NCBI RefSeq assembly: GCF_900112485.1
Contig: NZ_FOMG01000015.1
Location: forward strand, 29,409-93,408
Reading direction: 5' to 3'
DNA from: Clostridium uliginosum
GTDB lineage: Bacteria > Bacillota > Clostridia > Clostridiales > Clostridiaceae
Length of the DNA stretch: 64,000 bases
The translations under genes were made by a program, and so were the position numbers. Within the stretch, counting starts at the first letter, position 1. The number at the start of each line of letters is the position of its first letter. Below the pieces are notes generated by a model that saw only the letters and a list, made by a program, of their open reading frames with translations, did not search any database and was not told where the DNA came from. Below are positions 28,164-38,131 of the stretch, piece after piece.

Positions 28164-30764
28164 ATGGCTACTTATTACAATACTAAAACGTGGCAAAGGA
28201 CATTAGGTACTGATACAGAAATTCCAGAAGAAAATAAAGATAGAAATAAATTAATAACAGCATATGAGAATTTTAGAGAAAAAGCAAAGATTATAGCATC
28301 TGAAATAGCAAGAGATCAGCCAGATTTTACGGTACATGATATCAATCATATAGATGCTTTATGGGAAATGACAGATTTAATTATTGGCAATGATTACAAT
28401 TTAACACCAGCAGAAGCATTTGTATTAGGAGGAGCATTTTTAATACATGATCTAGGGATGGGATTGGCAGCATATCCTGATGGTATTGATAGTATAAAAA
28501 ATACTGAATTATGGAAGGATATTGCTACATCGGAATATAAGAAGGTATATAATAAGACGCCTACAGAAGAAGTATTAATATCATTACCTGATGATATTAA
28601 TAAAAATACATTAAGTCTTGTATTAAGGCAGTTACATGCAAAACACGCTAAAATACTTGCAACTATTAAATTTGGAAATAGTGAAGAAAATGAATTTTAT
28701 TTGATAGAAGATCAAATTCTAAGAAATACATACGGTGAGGCAATTGGACTAATTGCACATAGTCACTGGCTTTCAGTCAGTGAATTGAAAAATTATTTTC
28801 CAAATGAAATAATGGGTGCAGCTACAGGATTACCAAATGAATGGATTGTGGATTTGGTGAAAATTGCTTGTATATTACGTGTAGCCGATGCTAGTCATTT
28901 AGATGAACGGAGAGCACCAGCAAATTTAAGAATAGTACGTAATCCGAATGAAAGTTCAGAGAATTATTGGATTTTTCAAGGAAAAATGCTTCAGCCAATA
29001 ATACAATATGATAGGATAGTTTATACATCAAAACCATTTAAACAATCAGAATCAGAAGCATGGTGGATAGGTTATGATACATTGAAAATGTTAGATAGAG
29101 AGCTTAAACAAGTAGATGCTTTATTAGCAGATAAAAACAAACATAGATTTTTAGTTAGAAGTGTAGCGTATATAGATGAACCTACAAATTTATCAACAGT
29201 ATTACGTAGTGAAGGATGGGAACCAGTGGATACTCAAATAAGAGTTGGAGATGTTGTTAAGTTGGTAGCAAAACTTGGAGGTGAACAACTATATGGTAAT
29301 AATGTTTATGTGCCTATACGAGAACTAATTCAAAATGCTATGGATGCGATTAGAGCTAGAAGAATGATCGAAGATGAAAGTGAAGATTGGGGAAATGTAA
29401 ATATTGAGTATGGAGAAGATAGTAATGGATATTGGATAAAGGTAACAGATAATGGTGTAGGCATGTCAAAAAATGTACTTACAGGTCCATTTTTAGATTT
29501 TGGAACATCATTTTGGGGAACAGAATTAATGCACGATGAGTTGCCTGGACTTGAATGTAGAGGATTTGAATCAATAGGAAGATATGGAATAGGATTTTTT
29601 TCTACTTTTATGATAGGTAATTATGCTCAAGTAAGAACAAGGAGATATGAAGAAAGTAGAGATAGCACATTAATATTAGAATTTAATAAAGGTCTTACTA
29701 AAAGACCGATACTGAGAAAAGCAGAAAGAAATGAGCAGCTAAGAGAAGGTGGAACTTCTATTAAAATCTATTTAAAAAATGAACGAATTTATAATGAAAT
29801 TATTTATGGAAATGCATGGCGTGGTGGTATAAAAATAGAGAGAAAAATACCAAAACTATGTCCATCAAGTGATGTTACTATTTATATTAAAAATAGTAGT
29901 AATAACACAAAGGTAATAACTGCCAATGATTGGATTCATATAGATGAAAGAAAGTTTTTTGAAAGATTAGCAGGAATGTCTATATCAGAATTTGAATCAA
30001 AGGAAATTTTAATGATAAAAAAGATAATTAAGAATTTTAGGATAATTAAAAATGAATCTGGTGAAGTAGTAGGACGTTTATGTATTTATCCTACTATAGA
30101 TTATGATAGTTTTGAGATGGAGGGCACTGTAACTATAGGTGGATTTGAAAGTAGTCAACTTAGACATACTATAGGAATCTTAAAAGGTACTCCTTGCATG
30201 GCGTCAAGAATGCAAGGTAAACCAATTGTTGAATCTAAAAAGATAAATGAGTGGGCTACTGAACAAGCACAATTAATAAATAAATCAATCAAGGATAATA
30301 AATTTTTAATTGAAGCAAGTGCAGCAATACGAAGAATTGGTGGACATACTGGACCTAATCCAGTTGCTAGAAATAAGAATGGATATCTAACTTATGACAA
30401 TATAATTAGTTTAAGTAAAAATCTAGCTGAAGTTATATTAGTAATAGATGCTACTGTAGAACGTGAAATTGAAGAAAAAGGAAATTTTGAGTTAAATGAT
30501 AATGTGATTTACGTTGAAATGTCTGCACCAGGGATATCAAATAATTGGCCTGAGAATAATTGGGATTGGTTTCATAGCCAAACACTTTGTGGCTTAGTTA
30601 TAGAAGCTTTAGCAGAAGGGTGGAATGTAGATATAGAGAAGATTTTAAATATAAGTGAATTTTCAGATGATGATATTCAATTTAGTAGAAATATTGGTCA
30701 CAGAAATGGAATTACTATAGGAAATGATTTTTGTGACATAATATATAAACCTAGAAGTAAATAA
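28164..30764 (+). CDS. HD-domain / Hsp90-like GHKL ATPase fusion protein (second of three)
   Basis: 866 residues. HD-type residues: FTVHDINH (H58, D59, H62), LIHDLGM (H95, D96), HAKHAK (H158, H161) and LRVADASHLDERR (D242). ATPase motifs: RELIQNAMDA (N391), DNGVGM (about 429), GRYGIGFFSTFM (about 472-483) and EGGTSI. Spacing of the HD residues nearly equals that of its two relatives. The ATG at 28164 follows GGGAGG; an in-frame ATG at 28140 overlaps no good site. Without the IS element downstream, its stop would be about 52 bp from the SLATT gene, so the two were probably one operon. Confidence 0.86.
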   Translation: MATYYNTKTWQRTLGTDTEIPEENKDRNKLITAYENFREKAKIIASEIARDQPDFTVHDINHIDALWEMTDLIIGNDYNLTPAEAFVLGGAFLIHDLGMGLAAYPDGIDSIKNTELWKDIATSEYKKVYNKTPTEEVLISLPDDINKNTLSLVLRQLHAKHAKILATIKFGNSEENEFYLIEDQILRNTYGEAIGLIAHSHWLSVSELKNYFPNEIMGAATGLPNEWIVDLVKIACILRVADASHLDERRAPANLRIVRNPNESSENYWIFQGKMLQPIIQYDRIVYTSKPFKQSESEAWWIGYDTLKMLDRELKQVDALLADKNKHRFLVRSVAYIDEPTNLSTVLRSEGWEPVDTQIRVGDVVKLVAKLGGEQLYGNNVYVPIRELIQNAMDAIRARRMIEDESEDWGNVNIEYGEDSNGYWIKVTDNGVGMSKNVLTGPFLDFGTSFWGTELMHDELPGLECRGFESIGRYGIGFFSTFMIGNYAQVRTRRYEESRDSTLILEFNKGLTKRPILRKAERNEQLREGGTSIKIYLKNERIYNEIIYGNAWRGGIKIERKIPKLCPSSDVTIYIKNSSNNTKVITANDWIHIDERKFFERLAGMSISEFESKEILMIKKIIKNFRIIKNESGEVVGRLCIYPTIDYDSFEMEGTVTIGGFESSQLRHTIGILKGTPCMASRMQGKPIVESKKINEWATEQAQLINKSIKDNKFLIEASAAIRRIGGHTGPNPVARNKNGYLTYDNIISLSKNLAEVILVIDATVEREIEEKGNFELNDNVIYVEMSAPGISNNWPENNWDWFHSQTLCGLVIEALAEGWNVDIEKILNISEFSDDDIQFSRNIGHRNGITIGNDFCDIIYKPRSK

Positions 30765-30899
30765 AACTAGATTAATGTATTTTTATATAATTATAGGTTG
30801 TTGAGTAAACAAAATTTGTAAAAAATAAATAAGCCATTCCTTTGTGATATAATAATTTCGCTAAAAACCTAAATACATCACATAAGGAATGACTCAAAT

Positions 30900-31803
30900 A
30901 TGATTATACCATTAAATATTCAAATCGAAAATGATAATTATAAAATTTTTAAAGCTGTTAAAATTGCATTTGCTAAATTAAATTCAAACACTCAAAATTC
31001 TAAAGGACGACCACGTAAGTATTCAGATGAACAAATAGTTGCTTGTATGTTATACGGCGTTAAAAATAGTATATTCAGTTTAAGAGAACTTGAATATCAA
31101 ATAAAAAAAGATTATGTGTTTCAATCTATAATTCATCTTAATCAAATCCCAGATTATTCTACATTTTCATTAAGAGCTAAAATTTTAGAGAAACATATAT
31201 ACTATGGTATTTATGCTATGTTTGTTGAATTTATCAATCCAAAAACTAGATTATGTGCAATAGATGGTACTGCTTTAAGAAGTTCAAAATACGATAGCGA
31301 AGATAAATCCGGTAAGGGTACACGTCTTGGGTACTATAAAGATTATAAATTGCACTGTATTGCAACAGTTACTGATAGTATAATTCCTTTAGTTTTTGGT
31401 TTAACAACAGCTAATGTTTATGATAATCAAGTTCTAGACTTACTATTATGAAGCTAAAACTTATAACCCATTTTTTATACTTGCAGACGCAGCATATGAT
31501 TCAGTAGAGTGGTTTGAAATTGCCTCAAAACTAGAATTTAATTTGTTAACTGATATAAATATGCGTAAGGCTAAAAGTATTGAGTCGTTTACTGATAAAC
31601 GATATGAAAATGCTTTATTTCTTGAATCTCCTATTGGAGAAAAGCTATATAAAAATAGATTAAAAATAGAGCAATTATTCTTTGTATTAAAAGGATTATA
31701 TAATTTAGAAAATCCAAGATTCTATGGGCAAGCCCGATACGAACGTCATATAAAATGGGTTCTATTAGCTTATTTAATAGATGAATTTAATAAAAAACAG
31801 TAA
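30900..31803 (+). pseudogene. DDE transposase (IS4/IS5-like), split by a frameshift
   Basis: Frame 1 (30900-31451) carries GRPRKYSDEQIVACML and the first Asp in LCAIDGTALRSSKY. Frame 2 (from about 31450 to 31803) carries the second Asp in ILADAAYDS and the Glu in RLKIEQLFFVLKG. A one-base shift near TTACTATTATGAAG joins them. No classic A6G slippery site is present, so I read it as a mutation. Programmed frameshifting cannot be excluded. It follows the left inverted repeat by about 100 bp. Confidence 0.8.
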
Positions 31804-31812
31804 GGAATAAAA

Positions 31813-31854
31813 TCTAGAAAATATTCTTGGAATCTATGATTCCTAAGAATATTT
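31813..31854 (+). terminator. Hairpin at the end of the IS element
   Basis: AGAAAATATTCTTGGAATC and GATTCCTAAGAATATTTTCT pair almost perfectly around TAT. It probably terminates the transposase transcript and shields downstream genes. Confidence 0.6.
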
Positions 31855-31924
31855 TCTTAGATAACTATTTGTAAAAATTAGTTATTCAACAACCTAAATT
31901 AATGTTAAGGATAGGGGATTTGAA

Positions 31925-32461
31925 ATGTCAATAAATACAAAGAAGAAAGAACTAAAATCGATACATATTTATGTTAATAATATAAATGATAGAATAATTA
32001 GAGCTAGAATTGAGCACTTATTAGATTGGTACATACGTAAATCCACATTTTATAAAAATTTATTTTATGGAATAAGTGTACTATTAATTTTGATAAATGC
32101 ATCAATACCAATATTAAATGAATTTCTATTACAAAATTCATCGAGTTCAACAGCAAGATTAGATAACTCTCAATATATAACTATAGGTGTATCAATACTT
32201 TCAAGTATAGCAACAATACTAACAAGTTTTATGACACTATTTACTATGAAGGACACTTGGTTTAGATATAGAAAGCATGTTGAACTTATAAAAAAGGAAT
32301 GCATGTTATATAATTGCAAAAGTGGAGTTTATGGAGGGGAAAATATTAATTGCATATTAGCAGAAAGAATAGAAGAAATAATAGGTAATGAAAGGCAAGA
32401 ATGGGTAGAAAGAAAATTTAATAATACTGAAAGTAAAGCTGATAATGCAGAAAGTAAATAA
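31925..32461 (+). CDS. SLATT / DUF4231-type two-TM membrane protein
   Basis: 178 residues: a basic N-terminal helix, two transmembrane helices (about 44-62 and 81-102) and a cytoplasmic segment with the family pattern FRYRKHVELIKKECMLYNCK. The tail is repetitive (NNTESK, ADNAESK). SLATT proteins have been proposed as membrane-disrupting effectors in nucleotide-linked conflict systems. The gene lies between two HD-Hsp90 genes: before the IS insertion the upstream gap was about 52 bp, and 62 bp separate it from the gene downstream. The effector role here is inferred. Confidence 0.75.
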   Translation: MSINTKKKELKSIHIYVNNINDRIIRARIEHLLDWYIRKSTFYKNLFYGISVLLILINASIPILNEFLLQNSSSSTARLDNSQYITIGVSILSSIATILTSFMTLFTMKDTWFRYRKHVELIKKECMLYNCKSGVYGGENINCILAERIEEIIGNERQEWVERKFNNTESKADNAESK

Positions 32462-32523
32462 TTAAAATTTTTGTTATGCAAGATTTTAATTAAACCTATA
32501 AAAAAACTTAAAGGATAATATTA

Positions 32524-35500
32524 ATGTGGGGGTTGAAGATGGGCATATATACAATTGAACAGCATCTAGTTGAAAAATGTAAAGAAGATAAAAGATATGA
32601 GTTGTTAAAACAAATCTATGACTATAACAAGCCAATTATTTGTAATGGATTAGGTCATATCAGCAGATATTTTACTCAATATAGTAAACACGATTCAAGT
32701 CATTCACAAAAAATTATAACAGCAATTGAGCAATTATTGGGGGAAGATAAAATTAAACAATTGTCTGCTACAGATACATATCTTATATTAATGTCAGCAT
32801 ACCTACATGACTATTCAATGACGTTAAACTACAAAGAAATTAGAGCCTTATTTGAAAGTGATAAATTTGTTGGATTTTTAAAATCGTTAGAAAATAATCC
32901 TGATTTTTCTGATGATTCAAAGCGTCTTAATATAGAAGAATTATGCCAAAAATATAGTAGCAAAAAGAGTTGGCCTTTAGATATATTAAATAGTTTAAAT
33001 AGAGTTATATCAGCATACTATAGAACAGATCATGCTTTGAATAGTAAGAATATAATATACGATAACTTTACTGAAAGTGATATTAATATAAATCCTAATA
33101 AATTTTTACCAGAACGTTTAGAGTATATATTGGGAGAAATTTGCAGGATTCATCAAGCAGATTTTAAAGAAATTATGAAATTGGAAAAAGTTTCGAATGG
33201 TTCATTTAATGATAAAATGCATCCTCGTTTTATTGCTGTTTTGCTTAGAATTGGCGATTTACTAGATTTGGATAATGACAGATACGATGAAGCGTTATTA
33301 AAAACAGCGTGTAATGAGTTAAATAGGGATAGCTCACTTCATTATAATAAACATAAATCCATTAAAGAGTTTTTAATTACTGAAAAACTTATTAATATTA
33401 AATCTGAAAGTATAAATGATGATACTGTTCGATTAACAAGAGAATGGAAAAAGTGGTTAGAAGACGAATTAAATAATTTTTCAAAGTATTTGAATGATAT
33501 TATTCCAGAAGATTGGATATTTTCTGTTCCTAAGTTAACATTTATTGTTAATAAAACTAATAGTGAAGCTTGTTATATAGATAAAAATTTAATGTTGGAA
33601 GTATCAAGTGAAAAAGCATTTGACTTGATATCAGGTGCAGGAATATATAAAAACAATCTTGCTTTTATACGGGAGTATCTTCAAAATGCAATTGATGCAG
33701 TAAAAATTAAGTCTTGGATGGAAGTTCTTGAACTGGAATCGTATACAAGAGAAGATTTCAATCTATTGAGTAAAGAAAATATAAAGAAAATAATAAGCGA
33801 TAAATATGAAAAAAATGAGTATAGTGATGTGTGTAAGAAATTCCAGATAAAAATACATTTTTTTGATTGTAATAACGATAAAGAATTTACAAAGTTCGAA
33901 GAGTATTATAATAGTAACAATTTGAAAAAGGATTATTTTAAGAATAAGATAATTGTTGTATTTGAAGATAATGGGGTAGGGATTTCAAAAGAGTGTTTAG
34001 AAAAAAGAATTCTCTCTGCCGGTGAGCATAATGATAAGAGTGACAAATACCAAAGAATGATAGATACTATACCTCAAATTATAAAACCGACAAGTAAATT
34101 TGGAATAGGTATGCATTCAGCTTTTTTAGTGTCAAAATATGTTATCATACAAACCAAAACTGTACAGGATGAAAATGGCAGAGAAATAATAATTAATTCA
34201 ACTAAAAATAATGGATGGGTTGAATGTAATAAGTTGGATAAAGTAAAAGAAAATGAATTGGCTTACGGCAATATTGGAACAAGGACATATGTAGTTTTAG
34301 ATCCTAATAAAATTGAAGTGCATATAAAGAAAAATGGTAAAAGACGTAAATATCCTAATAAATTTATTATTGATGGTAATGATAGCAAAGATGTTGGAAC
34401 CATTATAAAATACATTGAATCAATAGTTGAAGATGTATGTATAGAACCATTTTGTAGTGTACAATTAATAGATTATCCAGAAGGAAAGTTGCATAAAAAA
34501 TATATAGCCAATATGAATTCCAAATTCAAAAGTATTTCATTTAATGAAATAAAAGAAAATGTTTTTGAATATAAAAATAGAAAATTATTATCTAATGCTA
34601 TTGAATTTGAATTTTATAATTATTATATGATAATTACGTTGCAATGTTCTAGTGAACATAATGATGTTTATTGGAATCCTAATCGGACGCTTATATTGGC
34701 TACTAACAAGGAAACAGGGCATAAATTAAAATTTTATATAAGTCCTCAAATTAATTATAATAAAGATGTTACAATCTTATATAAAGGTATGAACGTAGAA
34801 TCATTAGAATTAAAAGAGGAATTAAAGAAGTATTTAATTGATGGTAGTGATGCTATAATTGATTATTCATTTGATAACACTTCAGATTATTTAAAGATAA
34901 ATCGTGATGATGTTACTAAAAAAGGTCTAATTGAGTGCACTAAAGTATTTAAGGAAATGATAAGTATTTCATTAAAGGCTATGCGTTATTTTGTAATGAA
35001 AATGTTCGAGAAAGAGAACATAATTGAGAAGTATAATAAATATAGTAATTTTCTAGAACCTATTTCAGAAAAACTAATTATTTCATTTGCAGAATGGATG
35101 AAAGAAAATACTGAACATGGGGAAATAAAAACAGAAATTGTGCCCAAATCAATAAATTATTATGGTGACAATAATATGGGAATAAATAACAAAGATGAGG
35201 CTGTTTTATTTTTAGAGGTATTCACTAAAAGAATAGGTCAAAAGCTTTGGAATATTTATAATAGTTCAAGTAGAATTTTTTGTGTTGAATCATATTTTGA
35301 AAAAGGAGAAGTTAAAGAAAAGTTCTATAGCTATATAGCGAATTATTTAAGTAATTTAAATGAAAGAATTGAATTATTACAATTCATTAATGAATTTGAT
35401 AAGTTTGATATGAAAAGTGTTGAAGAAATTCTAAAGTCATTTTCTGATGAAATTGGGGCAGATGCACTACAATTTTTACGACCTAATATAAGAACTAATA

Positions 35501-36420
35501 CTTTACGTGGCAATGATTTTAGTGGACCATTTAAGAAATTTTATTCATCATTGCCAATACTAATGATTTTTAGGTATCATCAAAAATATGGTCATCAGGA
35601 TATACTCAACGATAATAAATATATTGAAATTGTATCAATATTAACTGATGAGTATATTAAAAACCATGATTATGGGTATTTTACTGATGAAGAGTGTAAT
35701 CAGTGTGGTTGTTTTGCATTTTATAAAGATAAACCGTTACATTTTGGAAGAGAGTTAATCAAAAATTTTACTGATGTATATTATCAATGGACGACCTTAG
35801 AAGACAAGGATAATTCATTTTTAATTTCAATATATCCAATAAAAACATTGGATTTGTATTTCGGGGATTCAAAAAAATGGAAAACCAAAATGGAAAATGT
35901 TGATAAAGGATGTGAAGAAATATCTTGCAGTGATGGAGTACTAAATTTATATTTTTTCGCTGATATAATCAAATTTGATTATGTTGACGTAGAAGAAAAG
36001 GATTATGTGATTTCAGAAGATCTGGATAATTATTGTATTCCTGCAGTAAAAAAATATTCTAGTATTGCAATAGAAAATATTCCAATAGAGTACGAGATGT
36101 TTTATAAAAACTCTAAATTTAGAAATATCAATCAAGGGAAGTTTATTATTTTTCCAACTAATAGTAAGTTATTAGAGAAATGGATTGAAATAGTGAAAAA
36201 TTTATCCTATGAATATGGGATGATAAAGGATGAAAATAGAGAAGAATTTGACAAAGAAATACAAAAAGAAAAAAGGCAATTTATAAAAGGAATATATTTA
36301 AATGAAATAGTTGATTATACATATAAACAAAATAGTAAGGAAAAAGAAGAAATAAATAAAGAGTATAAATTACTATTAGAAGATATTTTAAATAATATAT
36401 ATAATTTTATGATAGATTAA
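32524..36420 (+). CDS. Large HD-domain / Hsp90-like ATPase with long C-terminal extension (third)
   Basis: 1298 residues. HD-type residues: SKHDSSH (H56, D57, H60), YLHDYSM (H95, D96) and LLRIGDLLDLDNDR (D245). ATPase motifs: IREYLQNAIDAV (N388), an insert of about 90 residues, EDNGVGIS (D482), SKFGIGMHSAFLVSKYV (about 524-540) and IGTRTYVV. About 750 residues follow that I cannot assign, including a Cys cluster EECNQCGCF near residue 1060. Two starts are possible, ATG 32524 after AAAGGA or ATG 32539; the first is kept. It ends 130 bp before att-like repeat C. Confidence 0.85.
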   Translation: MWGLKMGIYTIEQHLVEKCKEDKRYELLKQIYDYNKPIICNGLGHISRYFTQYSKHDSSHSQKIITAIEQLLGEDKIKQLSATDTYLILMSAYLHDYSMTLNYKEIRALFESDKFVGFLKSLENNPDFSDDSKRLNIEELCQKYSSKKSWPLDILNSLNRVISAYYRTDHALNSKNIIYDNFTESDININPNKFLPERLEYILGEICRIHQADFKEIMKLEKVSNGSFNDKMHPRFIAVLLRIGDLLDLDNDRYDEALLKTACNELNRDSSLHYNKHKSIKEFLITEKLINIKSESINDDTVRLTREWKKWLEDELNNFSKYLNDIIPEDWIFSVPKLTFIVNKTNSEACYIDKNLMLEVSSEKAFDLISGAGIYKNNLAFIREYLQNAIDAVKIKSWMEVLELESYTREDFNLLSKENIKKIISDKYEKNEYSDVCKKFQIKIHFFDCNNDKEFTKFEEYYNSNNLKKDYFKNKIIVVFEDNGVGISKECLEKRILSAGEHNDKSDKYQRMIDTIPQIIKPTSKFGIGMHSAFLVSKYVIIQTKTVQDENGREIIINSTKNNGWVECNKLDKVKENELAYGNIGTRTYVVLDPNKIEVHIKKNGKRRKYPNKFIIDGNDSKDVGTIIKYIESIVEDVCIEPFCSVQLIDYPEGKLHKKYIANMNSKFKSISFNEIKENVFEYKNRKLLSNAIEFEFYNYYMIITLQCSSEHNDVYWNPNRTLILATNKETGHKLKFYISPQINYNKDVTILYKGMNVESLELKEELKKYLIDGSDAIIDYSFDNTSDYLKINRDDVTKKGLIECTKVFKEMISISLKAMRYFVMKMFEKENIIEKYNKYSNFLEPISEKLIISFAEWMKENTEHGEIKTEIVPKSINYYGDNNMGINNKDEAVLFLEVFTKRIGQKLWNIYNSSSRIFCVESYFEKGEVKEKFYSYIANYLSNLNERIELLQFINEFDKFDMKSVEEILKSFSDEIGADALQFLRPNIRTNTLRGNDFSGPFKKFYSSLPILMIFRYHQKYGHQDILNDNKYIEIVSILTDEYIKNHDYGYFTDEECNQCGCFAFYKDKPLHFGRELIKNFTDVYYQWTTLEDKDNSFLISIYPIKTLDLYFGDSKKWKTKMENVDKGCEEISCSDGVLNLYFFADIIKFDYVDVEEKDYVISEDLDNYCIPAVKKYSSIAIENIPIEYEMFYKNSKFRNINQGKFIIFPTNSKLLEKWIEIVKNLSYEYGMIKDENREEFDKEIQKEKRQFIKGIYLNEIVDYTYKQNSKEKEEINKEYKLLLEDILNNIYNFMID

Positions 36421-36550
36421 AATCAGTGTATAACCATAATTTAAATTATACAAAATATATAAAAAGTTATTGAAGCAGAGTATATATAAAATTTTATTAT
36501 AACTATGCAGGATTTTAGAAAGATTAATTGGCAAAAATTTAATAAAAATA

Positions 36551-36617
36551 GTGGATTTCAAAGGTCAAGCTTCGCCTCCACCATGAAATCCACGACAGAA
36601 ATGTCGTGGTTTTTTTT
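36551..36617 (+). repeat. att-like repeat C with terminator
   Basis: GTGGATTTCA, TTCGCCTCCACCA, TGAAATCCAC: the core is flanked by a 10-bp inverted repeat. Bases 36572-36596 equal repeat A exactly over 25 bases. CCACGACA and TGTCGTGG then form a hairpin followed by TTTTTTTT, matching a tmRNA-type terminator. It bounds the HD-Hsp90 modules on the right. Confidence 0.7.
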
Positions 36618-36730
36618 ACTTATTGTATCTAAAAGATATTATGTTTAAAAATATAATATAATTACTAGAAAATGATAGTAAGATTATTTGAATATTGTAA
36701 TATAACTTATATGATTTAACCTTATAAAAT

Positions 36731-37085
36731 CTAAAACTGAATAGGTATACAAATAACAAATAAAATTTTTTCAAATTCAGAGGAGACTAATTTTATGCTT
36801 CCACCATGTTTTTCTATGATTTTTTTTGTTATAGCCAAGCCAAGGCCACTTCCGCTGGAATTGCTATTATCTGATTTTACAAATGGCTCAAATATTGTTT
36901 TACTTATTGACTTATCAATACCAACTCCATCACTGCCAATTTTTAAGATTACATTATTATCTTTTAAATAAGATTCAATGTTTAAACTTGTATAATTTTC
37001 ATTATGATTTAGATCATTGTTAAAAATATTAGAAATTGCTCTATCTATTAGTTTTTCATCAAATTTAAATATAATGTACCGTAGG
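36731..37085 (-). pseudogene. C-terminal fragment of a sensor histidine kinase (ATPase domain)
   Basis: Read on the minus strand the frame gives FDEKLIDRAISNIFNND (N-box), VILKIGSDGVGIDKSIS (G1), TIFEPFVKS, SGSGLGLAITKKI and EKHGGSI, a normal HATPase order. The HisKA and sensor parts are gone. The first G1 residue is Ser rather than Asn before Asp. It is joined to a response-regulator fragment upstream. Confidence 0.75.
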
Positions 37086-37464
37086 CTTTTAAAGAAAGAA
37101 AGCTATCTGATTTACTAGAAAAATTAGGCTTGTATATAAATGAATGTTCAACTTTTAGTCTATCAATTTTACAAAGAAAAATATAGGACTCTCCATTTTT
37201 ACCTTCCACTGGAAATGCTTGTCCAACATAAGGAGTTTCGGGTGAATATTCTATAGAAGAACTTAATTCAAATAGTTGTTTTTCAGTATATTGCATTATG
37301 TCCAATATTATAATATCTATCTGTTCTTTTTCAAAAATGTCTAATGCTTCTTTACCATTAAATGATCTGTATGTATTATATCCATTATTCTTTAGATAGA
37401 AATCTATTAGCTCCACAATTTCTTTTTCATCGTCTACAACTAAAACTGAATTCAATTTTTCCAC
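37048..37464 (-). pseudogene. Chimeric remnant: response-regulator receiver start fused to foreign sequence
   Basis: The 138-residue frame begins as a receiver domain (VLVVDDEKEIVELIDFYLK, then DIIILDIM with the phospho-acceptor Asp). At about residue 57 it switches to unrelated sequence (YTEKQLFELSSSIEYSPETP) that I do not recognise. The remaining receiver and DNA-binding domains are absent. Its 3' end overlaps the kinase fragment, so a recombination or deletion event fused several pieces. An AGGTGG site precedes the ATG, so the fused protein might be made. Confidence 0.65.
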
Positions 37465-37606
37465 CTCTTATTTGATATATTTGTATTTTATTATAATGCT
37501 TATCAATAATTAAATTATCATAGTTTAACAGCTAATTCAATTTTATTATAACTAAGTTAGATTTTAGTTTTTATGTTTCATTAAGCTTACATTAATAAGA
37601 CATTAA

Positions 37607-38131
37607 TTAAATCTTAGTGATGCAGCTAATAAAAGTATAGGAAATTATTCTGGTGGTATGAGGCAGAGAATAGGTATCGTGCAAGCTCTTTTAAATGATC
37701 CTAAAATTCTTATAGTGGACGAGCCAACTGTTGGATTAGATCTAAATGAAAGAATGAATTTTAGAAATTTAATCAATAGTTTATCAAAAGATAAAATAAT
37801 TATATTGTCTACCCATATAGTATCTGATGTTGAGTCTTCAGCAGAAAAAATAGTTCTTATGAATAAAGGCAAACTTATATGCTACTGTAAAAATGAAGAG
37901 CTCTTAAATTCATTAGAAGGAAATGTATAGGAATGCTTAACTAAGGAAAGTGAGCTTGAAGATATAAAAGATAAACACATAACAGGAAATATCATAAGAA
38001 GAAATGAAGGAATGGTAGTAAGAGTAATATCAGAAACAAAACCAGTATTAGATGCTATGACTGTGCAGTCTACTCTTGAAGATGCTTATATTTATTATAC
38101 TTCTGGAAAGAGGGGAGAGAATATTGAATAA
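37607..38131 (+). pseudogene. C-terminal half of an ABC transporter ATPase
   Basis: The frame carries the signature NYSGGMRQRIGI, Walker B ILIVDEPTVGLD and switch LSTHIVSDVE, but Walker A is missing. A TAG at 37928-37930 interrupts it. After that stop the frame continues (ECLTKESELEDIKDKHI) to TAA at 38131. It probably exported a peptide or antibiotic together with the permease remnant that follows, in partnership with the wrecked two-component pair. Confidence 0.75.

Larger units (their letters stand above)
30794..31896 (+). mobile_element. Complete IS element with 5-bp target duplication, transposase frameshifted
   Basis: Terminal inverted repeats start TAGGTTGTTGA at 30794 and end TCAACAACCTA at 31896 (1103 bp). 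AATTA flanks both ends as a direct repeat. It encodes one DDE transposase in two frames. An inner hairpin (31813-31854) follows the transposase. The perfect ends and intact duplication mean insertion is fairly recent. It lies in the short gap between the second HD-Hsp90 gene and the SLATT gene. Confidence 0.85.
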
